A DNA stretch of 64,000 bases. Origin: Mytilus trossulus. Lineage: Eukaryota > Mollusca > Bivalvia > Mytilida > Mytilidae. A program made the position numbers and the translations under genes. The notes below the pieces were generated by a model. It did no database searches. It was not told where the DNA came from and saw nothing but the letters and a program-made list of their open reading frames with translations. Positions 11,201-26,200 of the stretch are shown here, one piece after another (within the stretch, counting starts at the first letter, position 1; the number at the start of each line of letters is the position of its first letter). Where the stretch lies: positions 17,938,931 to 18,002,930 of the forward strand of contig NC_086386.1 of assembly GCF_036588685.1 (NCBI RefSeq), written 5' to 3'.

Positions 11201-14200
11201 ATGATAAAACTTGTGTTTGTTGAATGTAGGGAATGATGTGATAAATTTATTCGTTAGTTCCAAAAGTTTTTCCGTCTTACTCTACCAAACTCCATAAATC
11301 TCATGAATCTGCGTAAAGTTTGAGATTTTTATACTGAAAAGCCTACCAGATTTGTTAGATTTACTGTTTCCTGGAAGAAGGTATTAAAGTAACCACACTT
11401 TTCCCAATCAATCATAAAAAAATTGTCTTTTTCTGTTAAATTCATTTACAATTTGTCTAGATTCTGAGAACTTTAGTAAGACCTTAGCGCATAGTATGAA
11501 TGCTTATCAGTTCATTATGATGTTATGGTGATATTACAATAAATATAAGATGTGGTATGATTGCCAATGAGAAAACTCTCCACAGGAGACCAAATGACAC
11601 ATGAATTTATAAACTATAGGTTTGGCCTGACCTTCAGCAATGAGCAAAATCCAAATTGTTATACTCACCAAATCATTTGTAGGTTGGTCATTATAATCTC
11701 TAGAATAATATGACAAGTTAGGACGGCTGTCAGGTTTAATGGTCTTTTTAGCTGGTCTGGCATGCTGTCTATAGATGGCACTTTTAGGTGTGTTACAAAA
11801 TATCCTAATCGAATCCTGTACACACAGCTCTATATTAATCTCTATTAAGAATACAAAAAAAATAACATCAAAATCAAACAACTTGTGTAATTCCACTTTT
11901 ATTTGTATAGTTACACACATGAAAAGTGCCTATATGTTATATTTAAATTACAGCAAGTTTATTATATATACTCAGTTCTTTTTTAAAGACCCTTCTTTAG
12001 TGTTTTGTTATCATGATCTCCTTCATTTATGTGTTGCAGTGAGTTATGAATAATTTAACTGTTGAAGTTTATGTGACATCATTAATATAAGTTATCCTAT
12101 GCTTTAAAATCAAAATATGGTGACTAAAATTAACAACATGGTAAACTTTTAATGAAATATTTAATGATAGAATTCTTTTTTAGTGTTATCTGAATCTTTA
12201 AAGATAATAGAATAACTAACAACCATGAACTGAGATCTAAGTGAAGTTACAATGTATGAGAAGACATTATGAAGATTATTTTTATTAAAAGTAAAATCTT
12301 CTAAGGGATGGCCAAAGACCATAAATGGAACGGTAACAGAAACAGATTATTGGATTTTCTACATATAGATATAAAAAAATATCAATGTGTAGATAACGTG
12401 ATAATTTATAGGTGTCAGACCACCAATTACTCCCTTCAATTTAGAACGTATGTAAAAGTAGCCCTACTCTGACACAAAATAGTGCTTTTGATGTCCTTGT
12501 ATACTTAAACTAACCGACAAATTTGCAGAAATGAAACTTTTGTTGAAACTTGAAAGAGAAATATACATGAAAATTACAAAATTTGGTTGAACAGATAGGG
12601 ATTTTTAATTGGTGGTCTGACGCCTATACTCTTCAATTCATTATTATAATATGATACATTCATTAACCAAAAAAAAACCTAATAAATATTAATCACCTGG
12701 CATATCAGAAAACAGTAAAATGCATTCATTGAATCCAAAAGATATCAGTTGACTTTTGAGCTGAGTAAGAATAGCCACACCAATACACAGTGGAAATGAA
12801 GAGTTGCCTAGCAGTAATGTGTCCCATAGATGGACTAATTTGTGCAGTGGAAACACATCTGAAATATAAATATATACATTTATAAAATAAACATTTTGTG
12901 TTAAGTGTTCTAGTATCTAGTTCATTTGAACAGAAGGATGCAAAACATTCAAATCATTCATTTGATTATGGTTTCTCGTCAGAGACTCCACACATTACCC
13001 TAAAAAGTATTGTCATTTAAAAACATACCCCAAAGTTGGTCCTAACCCTTGTTTTCCTTTAAATATAATAGCCAAGTTATCTTCTATTCTATGAAATATG
13101 AGAGTAAAGAACAGGTTTGTTGCATTTCATACAATGTGCCATATTACACAGAGTTGATATCTGATGAAGACCATGTGGAATTTCAACATTGGTTGTGTTG
13201 TGCAAAATCTCAGACAGAAGCTTTGTATATGATTACAACATTTCAAGATTAATCATTTTGATAAAAACTAGGTCATCTAATGGTAGTCTCAACGGGAATA
13301 CATGCAACATAATACAATAAACATTAAGACAGTAAGGAACATACTATTTAGATATAAGAAGATGTGGTATAGTGTGACTTTCTATGTTGTGATGTTACAC
13401 TATTATTTCAGATAAGGAACGTAAGGATGAAGGTTGGTACCTATTAGAACATTTAAACTTGCTGCTTTTGTTTGCACCTATCCTAAGTCAAGGATCTGAT
13501 GTTCAGTGGTTGTTGTTGTTCATATGGTTCATTAGTGTTTCACACTTCTTTTTTTCTATATAGATTAGACCGTTGGTTTTCCCTTTTAAATGGTTTTACA
13601 CTTGTCACTTTTTAGGCCCTTTATAGCTTGCTGTTCAGGGTGGGCCACAGCTCAGTGTTGAAGACTGTACTTTAACCTATCACACTTATACAAATTGTGA
13701 CTTGGATAGAGAGTTGCTTCATTGGCACTCATACCACAATTGAATGTATATAATCTTAGCATATGTAATGACAAGGTGCTGTTGTGTATTCAGATAACAT
13801 TTTCAAAATTGAAGTTGTTAACACATCAGCTTTAATGGATTTTTTTTCTTTATGTTTTTGAGAAGGTTGCAATCAACTGGATACCTTCCTCAGTCATTTG
13901 TCTTAATTGTAAAACAGGTTATTTTATGTCCTTATTCCTTCTCATGGATAAAATGAAGGAACATGAAATGTTATATTATTATAAAACTAAACCCAAAAAT
14001 AAATAAAGCATAACAAAGTATCATTATATACAGCACTTTATTAGTATTTTTAAGCACATACAGGAATACAAAATTTACAATTATTATTAGCACTTTGTTA
14101 TACAAATTATGTCATTAAAACAAATTTATGTTTAACATTTTCTTCTTCATAAAATATCCAATAAATCTTTCATATGCTGATCACTAGTTACATATTTTAG

Positions 14201-17200
14201 CTTTCTCGTCTAAAGTTACACTGTGACACCATCATAGCTTGGATATAATTTTGCATCTGTTCTCCCTCGTAGCCGGGATCGTTGTCTGTCTGCATTGGTG
14301 CAGGTGTCACCTGACCAGGTCTCAATGTCTGTAAAATGTTTGAAACAAGATCTTGAACTTGGCACCATTTCTTCAGACGATACTGACGGTACAAATGTTT
14401 TAGGCTCTCTGCAACTGACTTTCTGTTTAGTAGATGGAGTGCTTCCCCTTTGTTTCCTTGTAGTACAAAGTTAACAGCTCTTATTTTTGTGGCATCTATA
14501 TAGGCATCTGAAAAAAAAACCAAATATATTATAAATTTCATCTTCAAATTATGACAATATTTCAAAAAAATTGTTTTGCCACTTTTAAATTCTGTGAAAC
14601 TTCATTCACTGAAAATTAAAAAGCTATACAGGAATAAGTTTGTATGGTATATCAACCTTAGCTTTATATTATCAAGAGAAAAAATATCATGTTTTGTTGC
14701 AGATTTTCTTGATATACTCCTTGTTCAGAAATAAAAACAATTTAAAGTTATTTTCACTTTAAATCAAATAATATTTTTATAGAGAAAAAAATAATCTTAG
14801 AATAAGAAAATTAAAAAAAGAAAAATTAAACTTACCTAATTGGTGCATTTGTTGTACAGCTTTATCATGGATCATCAGTAACTTCTTTAACTCAACAGTC
14901 TTATTCATCACTATCTCTTCAGATACATTAGCCATAGTAGATTAGTTTTTATAGTATTTTGGAAAATTGAATATTTTGAATTATGATGTAAAAATTTGGA
15001 AATTCTTCTTTTTATATCCATTTTTTTGAGTAAGCTTGGGTTCTTTGTTTATTCAATCAAGTAATCTTGAGATCAAAGAAAGTCTTTTTCATTTTAGTGT
15101 TTTGAGGGATTGTTAATTAAGAAGATCAAAGAGTTACAAAGGTACAATTCCTCAGCAGGAGATTATTACTTGATTGGATAATTATAAAAATATAGTGTAT
15201 TTATTTTTTTCATAATTTTACCTGTTAGAAACAACTACTAATTAACAAAGAAGCCAGTTAATTGAGAGAACTTTTTAATAAACTGTGTTTTTTTACCTGC
15301 TGAGTAATTAAATACATGAAAGATCAAAGATGTTTGTTTCACCTAATTCTGCAAACTGTAAATTTTGAGAAATAGGTAGAGATAATTGAGTGAAAATACT
15401 CTCTCTAAAATTTTATTTGTCAAAACATAAAGAATAATTTATTATTAACAAAATGCTATAAACCTGTTAAGAAGAACTTATAGTGTATATAATCCTTGAT
15501 TTTTTTACTTTAAAAACTATTTTTTATCATATACATCAATGAAAAGATTGATTTTAAATCGATGTAGTTTTTGTCAAGAGCATGTATTCTAGTGTTTTTT
15601 GTTAATTCTGTCTACCATATCTTTTTTTTATATTATGGTATTTACCTTAAAATAAGGATGTTCATTTTCTCTTTTCAGCTGTTTTACATTTGTCACCCTA
15701 GTGCCTGTTTTAGCTTACTTTTTATTTCAGAAATACCTGTTTTGTACTCGAAGCTTTGCATAGGTAAAAAGTTGGTTTTAATGTATAAATCATGATTATC
15801 ACTATTCTAATGCAAAATAAAACCTTTTCAGGCATTATTTCAGAGTTTTATTTTATAAAACGAAAAATTCCAAAAAAATATGTTATTGTCTGAAAACGGT
15901 AACATCATATTATGCTTCTGTCATGAAATGTAAACACAGTGCATTTTCTTGCTTTCTTTATGCATCAGATTATGAAATAAGATAAAAAGAACAGATTTAG
16001 TTGAAAAATGTGCTCTTTTTTATTCATTATTTAAGAAATAAATTGTCAAAACATTTAGGTATTCAAAATGTCAGCTTCCATTAGTTAAACACAGGTGGTT
16101 GATAGAGGATTTTACACTTGTTGTCATCCATTGAGAACCATTGATAAAAAATTATTGCATTTGAAAATGACTTTTACTCATTGTTGAAGATTCAATAAAG
16201 ACCTATAATTGTATATATCGTCATCCTTTGATCTGTGGTGGACAAATTTCTCATGTGAAATATATTTTTTTGTATTACAGCATTTAATTCTTTTAATATC
16301 TGCTTTGTTTATTAATTTCATGGTAAAAAAGAAAAGATTAACAATGCAGAAACTGTTTTAATTTCTGTTTTCATTCTAGAAAAAGAGCCTCTTAAAATTG
16401 CTAAGTGAAAGAAGCAGTCTTCATTGTATTCTTTTTCACTACATTTGTGAAATAGAAATTAACATTCAATGTATATTTACAGGATGGTAAACAATAAAAT
16501 TGAGAATGGAAATGGGGAATGTGTCAAAGAGACAACAACCCGACCAAATAAAAAACAACAGCAGAAGGTCACCAACAGGTCTTCAATGTAGCGAGAAATT
16601 CCCACACCCGGAGGCGTCCTTCAGCTGGCCCCTAAACAAATATATACTAGTTCAGTGATAATGAACGCCATACTAATTTCCAAATTGTACACAAGAAACT
16701 AATATAAAAATAATACAAGACTAACAAAGGCCAGAGGCTCCTGACTTGGGACAGGCGCAAAAATGCGGCGGGGTTAAACATGTTTGTGAGATCTCAACCC
16801 TCCCCCTATACCTCTAACCAATGTAGAAAAATAAACGACATATTATACTTCAACAAGTTAAGGGTATTTGGGTCACTTTTTCAATGTTTTGGGTACCAGA
16901 ATATTGAGAATCTGAGCAGTTAAATTCTTGACAATACTTACGAGCATACATTGTAAGGAACCATGGAATAGCATACAGCTAAAAATAAAAACAATGTTAC
17001 AGTTAGGATATAAATGTCACTAATCTCAAATCACATTACGGATAAAAAGTATAGCATAAAATGTCTTCAAAAGCTCATTCTACAATTACCGTATTATAAC
17101 CATGACAAATTAACATACAGAAAATTTAGAAGCGTTATACATGTACTTTTTTCTGTGGTCCACTTTGAACAGATGTTGCGTTATTCGTAAACATCTTGCT

Positions 17201-20200
17201 GTGTTGAAGACCCATTGGTGGCCTTAGGCTGTTTTATTGCTCTTTTGTTGGGGTTGTTGTCTCTGACATTTTTCCCATTTTTATTCTCAGTTTTATCATT
17301 TTGTTGAGGCAAACATAAGTTAGAGATTGGAAAAAAATTTTGGATGTACAGACAGACAAAGGTAAAACTAAATGCACCCTTCTCTACAGTGGGGGCATAA
17401 CATATTCTCTTTTCCTTTTTTTGAATTGAAAGTTTAAATGTTACTATAATAATAGCTTTTTCTATCATTGGAAAGTTTTAATCTAACAATTTTACACTTA
17501 CATCAGGAATAAAACCAATTCCCTCTAAATGATTACTAAGTTCTGGATCATGGAAGGCAATCAGATGAGAAAATACACACAGGTATTCTGAAAGAAAAAA
17601 AACAAATTATGCTTTCACTGATATGATTTTTAGCATTTTACATCACAATTTTATCACTAGACAGATTGCTGTATTTTTTCACAATCTTGAAGAAAAAAAA
17701 TAGTATATGTGAGCCTCAAATCTGTGTCCTTTCCTTACATCTGTGTCCTATTTTATTTTTAGTAATAGAAATCACAAATCTTTGTGTTCTTTCATTTCTC
17801 AAATTTATGTCCTTTTCACTAAAGCATATGCACTGTCCTATGTGTTGATGACATAAGTATTTTAAAGGAAATATTTTTTGTTGACATTAGTACTCAAATA
17901 AAAAAGAAAAATAAAATTTACTTTTTTCTGTGTTTTTTTAACATCTCCTTTATATTGTTTTACATTTTATTATGTTGTAGCCTTTCATAGCTTGGTATGG
18001 GTTTTACTTATTGTTGAAGTCTAAAACATGATCTATAGTTGCTAACTTCTACATCATTTTGTCTCTTGTGGATAGTTGTCTTATTGGCAATCATACCACA
18101 TCTCCTTATTTTACATTAAATATGATGCTTGCCATGTTCAAGTCTAAGTTATTTTAAAAACAAATAAATCTGTACAAATATATTACCTTGAATAACAGCT
18201 GAATTGTCTTTCATGAAGAAATTATGTAAATACTTTGGTATAAAGGCTTGGAGACAGGAAAATGCTAATGCTACAAATATTAAACATAAATGTTATGTAC
18301 ATCTTAGTATGTTCCATAGGCTAAATGTTAACTTTTTTGAAAAATGTTAATAATGTATGAACATACAAAACCATTACTACAATGTATATATAACATCAAC
18401 TTTAATGAAGCCAACAATGTAATAAGTGCTTAGTTTTAATAATCAAAAGTGCTGTGTATTCAATTTGTGATTTTTGAGGGTCAACAAAAAAGTTAATATG
18501 ATGAAACATTTTGTTTTTTTTATGTATGATTCTCCTTTAAAACATGTGTAAACATTTATCTCTTTGATTACATAAACTATTTCTTTAAATAAGGATTCAG
18601 ATTAAGGTAAATCAAGTGAGGGCTATTACAGGAAAAAATGTAGATAGGAAAACACTTTTCTACAATCATGCATATTTTTCTAGTTTAATTTGTATCAGAA
18701 TTGTATCTGATTCCAACTCCTATACCCACAGCAATGTTTGAAAACAGAAATGAAAACTTCTGAAATTTGTCCAATTGTAAAAGTACATTACTGTAGAATG
18801 ATAGAAGTGACACCACCAAAATTCAAACAAGATCTGTGTTTAGTGGTAATAAGCATTATGTAAAAGTTTCATTAAATTTAATGGAGGCAAACTTATATCA
18901 GAAAATGAAAACCATTTAAGGAACGTACTAGAGACGTATAGACTGCCAGAGGTAAAAATTACTGCACACTTCGCTCAATAGGTTGCATATATATGTATAG
19001 TGTTGTATGATGATTACATGGTCAAAATTTTAAAAGCATATTATGAACAATTCAAATTTGATTTTTGCAATGGATTTTTTTTTAGGCACACCAACCTCTG
19101 AACTCTTTTACTCATATGAATACACATTGAAAAACAAACAAAAATATAAAGAAATCAATATATATACCTTCATCATTAAAGTTCAGAGCTAAGAAAGGAG
19201 CACAAAGTGAGTCTAATCCCTGCCAATACACATATTGTGGATTATAGTAAACCCATGCCTTGAGAACTCTTTTAAACTTAGCATGTGCTGTAGGTGATGA
19301 TAGTAGCTGGTGATACTGATGACATCTTGGAATATCTACCTCAATCTGTGGAATATCATAAAGGTCATTATTTCAAATATTATTTCACATTATAATACTG
19401 GTACTTTCCTGTAAAAAAACTTAAGCAAAACAAATGCAAGCAACATTTTTTTTAGCACGCAAGGGCATCAGCCATGCCTCGGCACATCAGAAAGGCATAC
19501 AGCCAAGACAATAAGTAACAACACAGTGCATCATAAGCCTATTTTGCTGGCTGAAATTTTATATTATTTATTTAATGTGATATGCTTTATATTCAGGTTG
19601 CACTATAATAAACAATTCTTCTTCTTCTTCTTCTTCTAATATAAAGTGTCATACTAAAAATACACATACAGGTTAAGATGGACAATGAAATATTGGTATC
19701 TGAGTGGTTCAAGTGCCTGGTATCAAATACCTGTACATTTACACTAAGTTTGTGTTTGTCTGTTATTTGAGGAAGTAAAACCGCTTTCTTTATACATGTA
19801 CTAGTATTATTGGTCATCATATAAATCATATAAAACATTTAACATTACTGATTGTTAGGCAAATGTAATAAGGGCAACCAACAAAAAATAAGAGTCTGTC
19901 TAAAAATATCTTTAAATTACATGTCATTTTGATAAAGATACATTAGCAGTTTTTATAAAATGTTCACAAATATATTATAATTAATTATTGAATAGTACCT
20001 GTCTATCAGTAGGAGTGGCAGTTTCTTTGTCAATAGAACTGTACAAACTGTGAATATCACCCTACAACAAAAATACATTTATGAGTGGAAATGCTCCACA
20101 TTCTGTATGTAAGTGCCTGTCCCACATCAGGAGCCTGTAGATCAATGGTTGTTGTTTCTTTATAAGTTACATATTTGTTTTTCATTCATTTTTTTTACAT

Positions 20201-23200
20201 AAATAAGGCCGTTAGTTTTTTCATTTGAATTAATTTATTTTGTCATTTCAGGGTCTTTTATAGCTAACTTTGAGGTATGAGCTTTGCTCATTGTTGAAGG
20301 CCGTACAGTGACCTATAGTTGTTAATGTCTGTGTCATTTTGGTCTCTTGTGGAGGTTGTCTCATTGGCCATCATACCACATTTTCTTTTTTTTCTGTATT
20401 TTTTTCAAAAGTTATTATTTATAAGCTCAATGTTTTGACCAAAGACCTTATTCAGAATTGTTACCATCATAAATTACTGTACACCAACTTATTTTCACGA
20501 ATACTTTATTTCGCGTTATGTCCTTTCTAATCCACTTCCAACGATTTAATTTCGCGATTATCTAATTAAATTGATTTAGTTAGATAAGAAAAGATCCAAA
20601 TTATACATATTCGCGACTACTTAATTTTGCGTTATTTTTCTCCTCGCGAAAGTCGCGAAATTAAATCGCTCACGAAGATTAGTTAGTTTACAGTATGTTT
20701 TTCTTCACTTTTGTAGATTTTCTAATGTTAGATACTGTTAAAAGTTAATGGCTTAAAAGTACTGTACATTTTTTAAATACAATGTGTAAAAGATAAGAAT
20801 TTCTCCAAATTCATAGGATTTTTTTTTTTGCCAAAATAAACAACATCTTTTTCTTTCATTTATCTCTTTTAATGAAGTATATGAACAAACCTCAACTTCT
20901 AGTATAGCAGCCCAAACATGTGCTCTGACATGGGGAGGTATGTCTGTTCTTGCTTCCTTCCATACCCTTGCTCTTGTATAAGGGTAGGCTTTCAACAACC
21001 TCTCATATAATATCACTCTGTGAAACTAAAGAGAAAGAGCCATAAAAGTTTTATATGACAAATATTTTATGTTTTACATAAGGAAAAGCTAACAATGAAA
21101 ACTGATGTTGATACATGTATTTCAAATTTCAAAGCAATAAAATCTCTATTTACTATGAATAGATATGCAACCTTAAAGTATCTGAAATGGAAAATCAGCC
21201 AATAAGAAGCCAAAAAATCATTAACACTGATTACTGCTCTGTAGCATTTTCAAAAAATCCTCTGTGGACAAGCATTCTGAGGATATTGCAATACAAAATT
21301 CACTAGCGGCAGGAAAATACAATGAATTTACGGTATGTGGGACAAGCATTTGGTTGAAGAGGTCCATTAAATTTATAAGTTCCTATTTGGGAAGATTTGT
21401 TACTGATGATATAGTTCTTAAAATATATATCATGCTTTTCATGATAGCTTCAACTCCTTTCCACTCTCAATATTTAGTGATAATATTGCTATACATGTAT
21501 TTAGGAAAAATCATAACAAAATGGTGTCTGTATATCTATATATAAGTAGATGTGGTATGAGTGCCAATGAGACAATTCTCAATCCAAGTCATAATTTGTA
21601 AAAAGTAAACAATTATAGGTCAACATACAGCCTTCAACACAGAGACTACAAGTTGGCTCACACTGAACAGCATGCTATAAAGGGGCCCAAAAATGTTGGT
21701 AACAAAATCCAACTGATTAAGATTTTTCTATTTGTTTTTTTCTATGACCACATTGATGTAGTATTGTGCAACAATTTTTTAAATATAATAATATCCATAC
21801 CTGGTATTCTACATCCTTTTCCCTGATAATTAATGGCAGACTGGCTGTTTCTAACAAGTCAGCAGCACTGGAGGACTTAGGCATTCTCTTAAATTCTGTC
21901 ATACTGTTTGTAGAAGATAATATATATAAACATAAGGAGATGTGATATGAAAGCAAACGAGACCAAAGTAACGAAACCGAATAAACATTAAAGAGGCTGT
22001 CAGAGTGACAGCAAACCCGATTTATTAACATTTATTAGTGTCCAGTCATTTTTCAATATCACAAAAACCATAGCTGCTGAACGATGAAAGTGTAAATCAT
22101 CAATATCAAATTTGCGACTGAAAACACCAATTTTCAATCTTTCAAGAACCATAACTCTGAAACTGTAAAAGTCAAAATCTTCATTATTGAACTCGACCTC
22201 CATTTTGTTGTCAGTAACAACATACCAAAATTTTAAAAGCTTTCGTTGAATGATCACGGGTTAATCCACGGACAATATTCGGCTGCTGTCAGGCCCCTAA
22301 GCACCTGGCCAACTGCTGTACATCCCCAAATCAATAACTGACATTTTTGTCGCAAAAATCCGTTTAAAAAGTACAACATGTATAATTATGTTTTTTTTCA
22401 AAGAATCAAACATCTTTGTTTTCAACTGTATATAATGAATATGGTACAAAATGAGAAAATATTTCAAACTCAGAGAATGAATCTCGCATAGTGTATATTA
22501 TTATAATAGAACAACCATTATAAGTGACTTACTCATCATCTGTGTGGATGAGTGGGTAATATGCTTTCTCATCAACCTCTGATAGTCTCTACAAATAGTT
22601 AAATTATATTATAATTCCCAAATAACTGATAGTCAAAATACTGGCATAATTTCCCAAACATTTTAAAATATAATAAACTCAGGATTCAAAATCTTACAAA
22701 CGTTAGATATGTCAAAGCGACACGAATGGCCCTGTCTCAAAAGTTGGAAAATCTGCAATTTCAATAACACATGTGGACACAAACATGATGGTAGTCTCAC
22801 ATATCAAAACTCAGCTGAAAATTTGGAGGCGTATAGAAAAATGTCCATATAACTGTGATTTTTCATCAATTTTCAAAGTTGAAAACCTTTAATTTTGCGG
22901 AGTGGAACTTAACTTAAACTTGATTTGTAATTCATCATGGTTAGCTCACACACCAAAAATCAGCTCAATATCAGAAAGCATTTAGAAAAAAGGACCATAT
23001 AACTGTGATTTTCAATAATTTATCAAAGTTCATAGCCTGTAATTACAGCAAAAATTAGCCAAGCAAAACGAAACTTAAACTTGATCTGTAACTCATAATG
23101 AGTAACTCACATACCAAAAATCAGCCCAATATCGGAAAGTGTTTAGAAAAAAAGACTGTATAACTGTGATTTTAAACAATTTATAAAAGTCCAAAGCTTG

Positions 23201-26200
23201 TAATTTCGACAAAAATAAGCAGAGCGGAACAAAACTTAAACTTGACCTGAAACTCATCATGGTTAACTCACATACAAAAGATCAGCCCAATATCTGAAGG
23301 TGTTAAGAAAAAACCTCTGTATAATGTTTTTTTGCAGAATGATGGAATGACGGAATTACGGAATGATGGACAAGGGTAAAACTATATGGCACCGACAACT
23401 TCGTTGTGGGGCCATAGAAAGTAATAGTGTCTTCCTCTACTGTTTAGAAATGAAAATATTTGCCACACAACTGAATGACTATCCATTCTTTACAGTAGAA
23501 AGTATTCATTGACATAGATTGATCTCATAATAAATTAAGGACATTTGTTAATCCTTTTTTCAGACTTCTTTTATAACATTTGAAGTGTATTTTGAGAACA
23601 TCACAAATTTCCTATTGCATTTAGTGACTTAATACATAATTTTCTCTTACATTTCTGAGTTGTTCCTGAGATAGTACTACAATAGTGTTGTCCAGTAACT
23701 CAGCCCTATCTCTTTTCTGTCCAAATACATCACCATCACCAGTGCAAAAACTGTAAAATATGAATAAAAGTTGTGAAAAAAGTATTCTAAATTTTTATTT
23801 CACAGTTGTTTTTTATACAAACTTCTTAACTTAATTCTATCTAATGCTGAAATATTAAATCTTTTTTCAATCTATACGCAATTTGTTTAAAAAAAAATAC
23901 AATCTCTTTGATTTGCTATTGTGATACAGAAACATCTCACTATCTACTTTCTGAAGATATTGACCTTTTAATGTTTGTCTTTTGTAATTTTTTTAAAATT
24001 TCTTTTGGCATTTTCATGAGTTTAGTGTTAATGACAGATCTTTGATCGTCTCTGTTAATTTCATTCACAACATTTCTTGACTATGTAGAGATTGTCATAG
24101 TGTTAAGAAACTTCTCTTTGATTGAAGACCTTATGCTGAACTATTTTATATATGACATTTGGTCTTTGCATTGTTGGGTTGCTGTCTCACTGACAAATCC
24201 TTTTATTCAAATCTATCATATCTGAAATGTGTAACTTTTCTTCCATCTAATTTGATTTCTTTCTGACTTATCACTTTAGAGAACATGTTTAAGAATGTGT
24301 CCTTAGTACACAGACACCCCACTCCTAGTATAATTTTCTATGTTCAGTGAACTGTGAAATTGGAGTCAAAACTAGGAATTAAAATTAGAAAGATTATATT
24401 ATAAAAACATGTGTAGTAAGTTTTAAGTTGATTGGACTTCAACTCCTTTAAAAATTCCATTGACAAAAAAATGTTAACCTGAAGCAGGACAGATGGATGG
24501 ACAGACAGACAAATGAACGAACCAACACCATTCTATTTATCATTTCAGACCAGCATTTAAGCACAGAAATTGGTTTCGCAAGTTTTTACATAAACTAATT
24601 ACTCTGACTTACTTTGGTATTAATGTAACAGGTGGTTTTGTTTTGACTAGACCCTGTGACTTAAGGACTCCCTCTAAATCTCCTCCAGCCAACCTCCAAA
24701 GGTAGTAAACCTCATCCATACTTCTTTCTGATAAATGATCTGTACAAAATAATCAGTTTTTTATTTCTGACCTACCATATTCAAATGGCATATTTTACAT
24801 ACATTATCTAATTTCTACTGTGTGTTTTCTTTTAAAGACCCATCTAGATATTTCAATTTTCATTTAAAAGTCAAATTTTATCATCTGACATTAAAAATTT
24901 ATAGTAGTTATTGGGGAAGAAAACATCACCATTTCCTATACAAATACAGTTCTTCACATATTATGCTGATAAGATTGCAATTGCTTTTTAACAAAATCGC
25001 TTGAACATCAGGATAATTGGCAGAGAAGCAGCTAATACCAAATCTAAAGACTTTAATTTCTCTGATTTTTATCACTTGAGGCAAGTCCAATAACATGCAT
25101 CAATTCAGTTGGTTTTCAACTTTAGTGATAATAAAGGATGTTCCTTATGTACTTATAATCATAGTCAATTACCTTCAGAGTATCCATTTTCATCATAAGG
25201 AGACAACTCCAGATCTTTGCTCCTTAACTGAACTGTAAACATTCTAAATCCATTCTTATATGGCTTCTAAAATATAAAATAAGATCTCTTACAACTGTTA
25301 TTAAATACCCCTGCAAGGAAGTTATATTTTCTCTTTGATAACTAAAAAGTATAAAATGTAATACTTTGAATGCATTTAAGTTCCAACTTTGGACATAACA
25401 GGGAAAAAAAGTTGAATTCAAAAACTAATCTTACATTTAGCAATTTTAAGTGTGGATTTTCCCAGTTCAGAGTTGACACTAGTTTCTCGTTTGCATAGAG
25501 TTATGTCAGACTGGTTTCCAGTTCAAATACCATTTGGTTAAAACAAATGTTGTAGAGCTTCATTTTGTCCATGTAAAAATATGATGTTGATTGTAGAACT
25601 GTTAATTGATTCATGTGTCACAGACTGAGAGTATCTTAAAGCTGGGTTTTTAGTATACATGTTTCTCTCTTGCTGACCTCTGAATGTCTATTTTAGTTTT
25701 TATGTGACAATGGATTGATATCTATATAGTATGCCCTTTACCATGTATTCATCTTCCAGTTCCGAGTATGGTTAAGATATGTTGTAATCAAGACATAAAT
25801 ACATAGATTTATTGGGGGAAAGTTCAAGTATTAGCTTATACAATTATTGGTAGAACAAATCTTACCTTATTAGCATTATGATCACTGAAGATCTTATGCT
25901 GTAATAAACATTCTGGAGATGGTCTGTGGAAAAATAATAAACACTCTTTGATATGAAATGTTAAATAATGTTACATATCATTAGTTGTTTCTAAAAAAAA
26001 CCTTGATAAAATAATTAAGAGTCACTTATATCATTCATGTGTAAAATTTAGGTCATTCATATGTAAAAACTGTGATGTATATATTCTTCAACCTTTATAT
26101 GATATTACAGACTTCTCCATATTGTGCATACTATTCTTTTACAAAATTTCTGACTTTTATTGATATGTACAGATGAGATATTGCAAATATGTGAAGATCA

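Larger units (their letters stand above)
2271..11841 (-). other. TBCK: TBCK exon block 4: post-TBC linker and rhodanese-like domain
   Basis: Exons (minus): 11841-11669, 5409-5234, 4775-4616, 2381-2271 (TAA at 2273-2271). They encode [20 protein letters not shown], a low-complexity linker, then a rhodanese-like fold: [52 protein letters not shown], ending in ILTIPPADI. The active-site loop has A-G-G-R where active rhodaneses have a catalytic Cys, so the domain is probably non-enzymatic, as in other TBCK proteins. The intron between the first two exons is 6.3 kb, mostly the Ngaro element and a MITE. Confidence 0.93.
12697..21025 (-). other. TBCK: TBCK exon block 3: TBC (Rab GTPase-activating protein-like) domain
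   Basis: Exons (minus): 21025-20891, 20061-19999, 19345-19168, 18270-18187, 17587-17502, 16978-16942 (37-bp micro-exon), 12858-12697. The domain carries the IxxDxxR motif (I510-E-V-D513-I-P-R516) and Y549-W-Q551-G, the arginine and glutamine fingers that catalyse GTP hydrolysis in TBC proteins, so the catalytic residues are intact. Further landmarks are [30 protein letters not shown] and [14 protein letters not shown]. The intron between the last two exons (12859-16941) holds the nested gene at 14197-14935. Confidence 0.94.

Noticed and set aside
13049-13252. 67-codon plus ORF between TBCK exons
   Set aside because: Antisense to TBCK, no splice or start context, no recognisable domain.
17181-17468. 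95-codon minus ORF between TBCK exons
   Set aside because: Its C-terminal half is the inverted dispersed repeat (ttgaagacccattggtggcc); TBCK exons 17587-17502 and 16978-16942 join in phase without it.
19593-19838. ORF with RRRRRR tract
   Set aside because: Created by the TTC microsatellite read on the minus strand.
22000-22257. Minus ORF of 85 codons
   Set aside because: Lies in a TBCK intron; no domain, no splice context, and it is surrounded by repeat-like sequence (ggagatgtgatatgaaagcaaacgagac).
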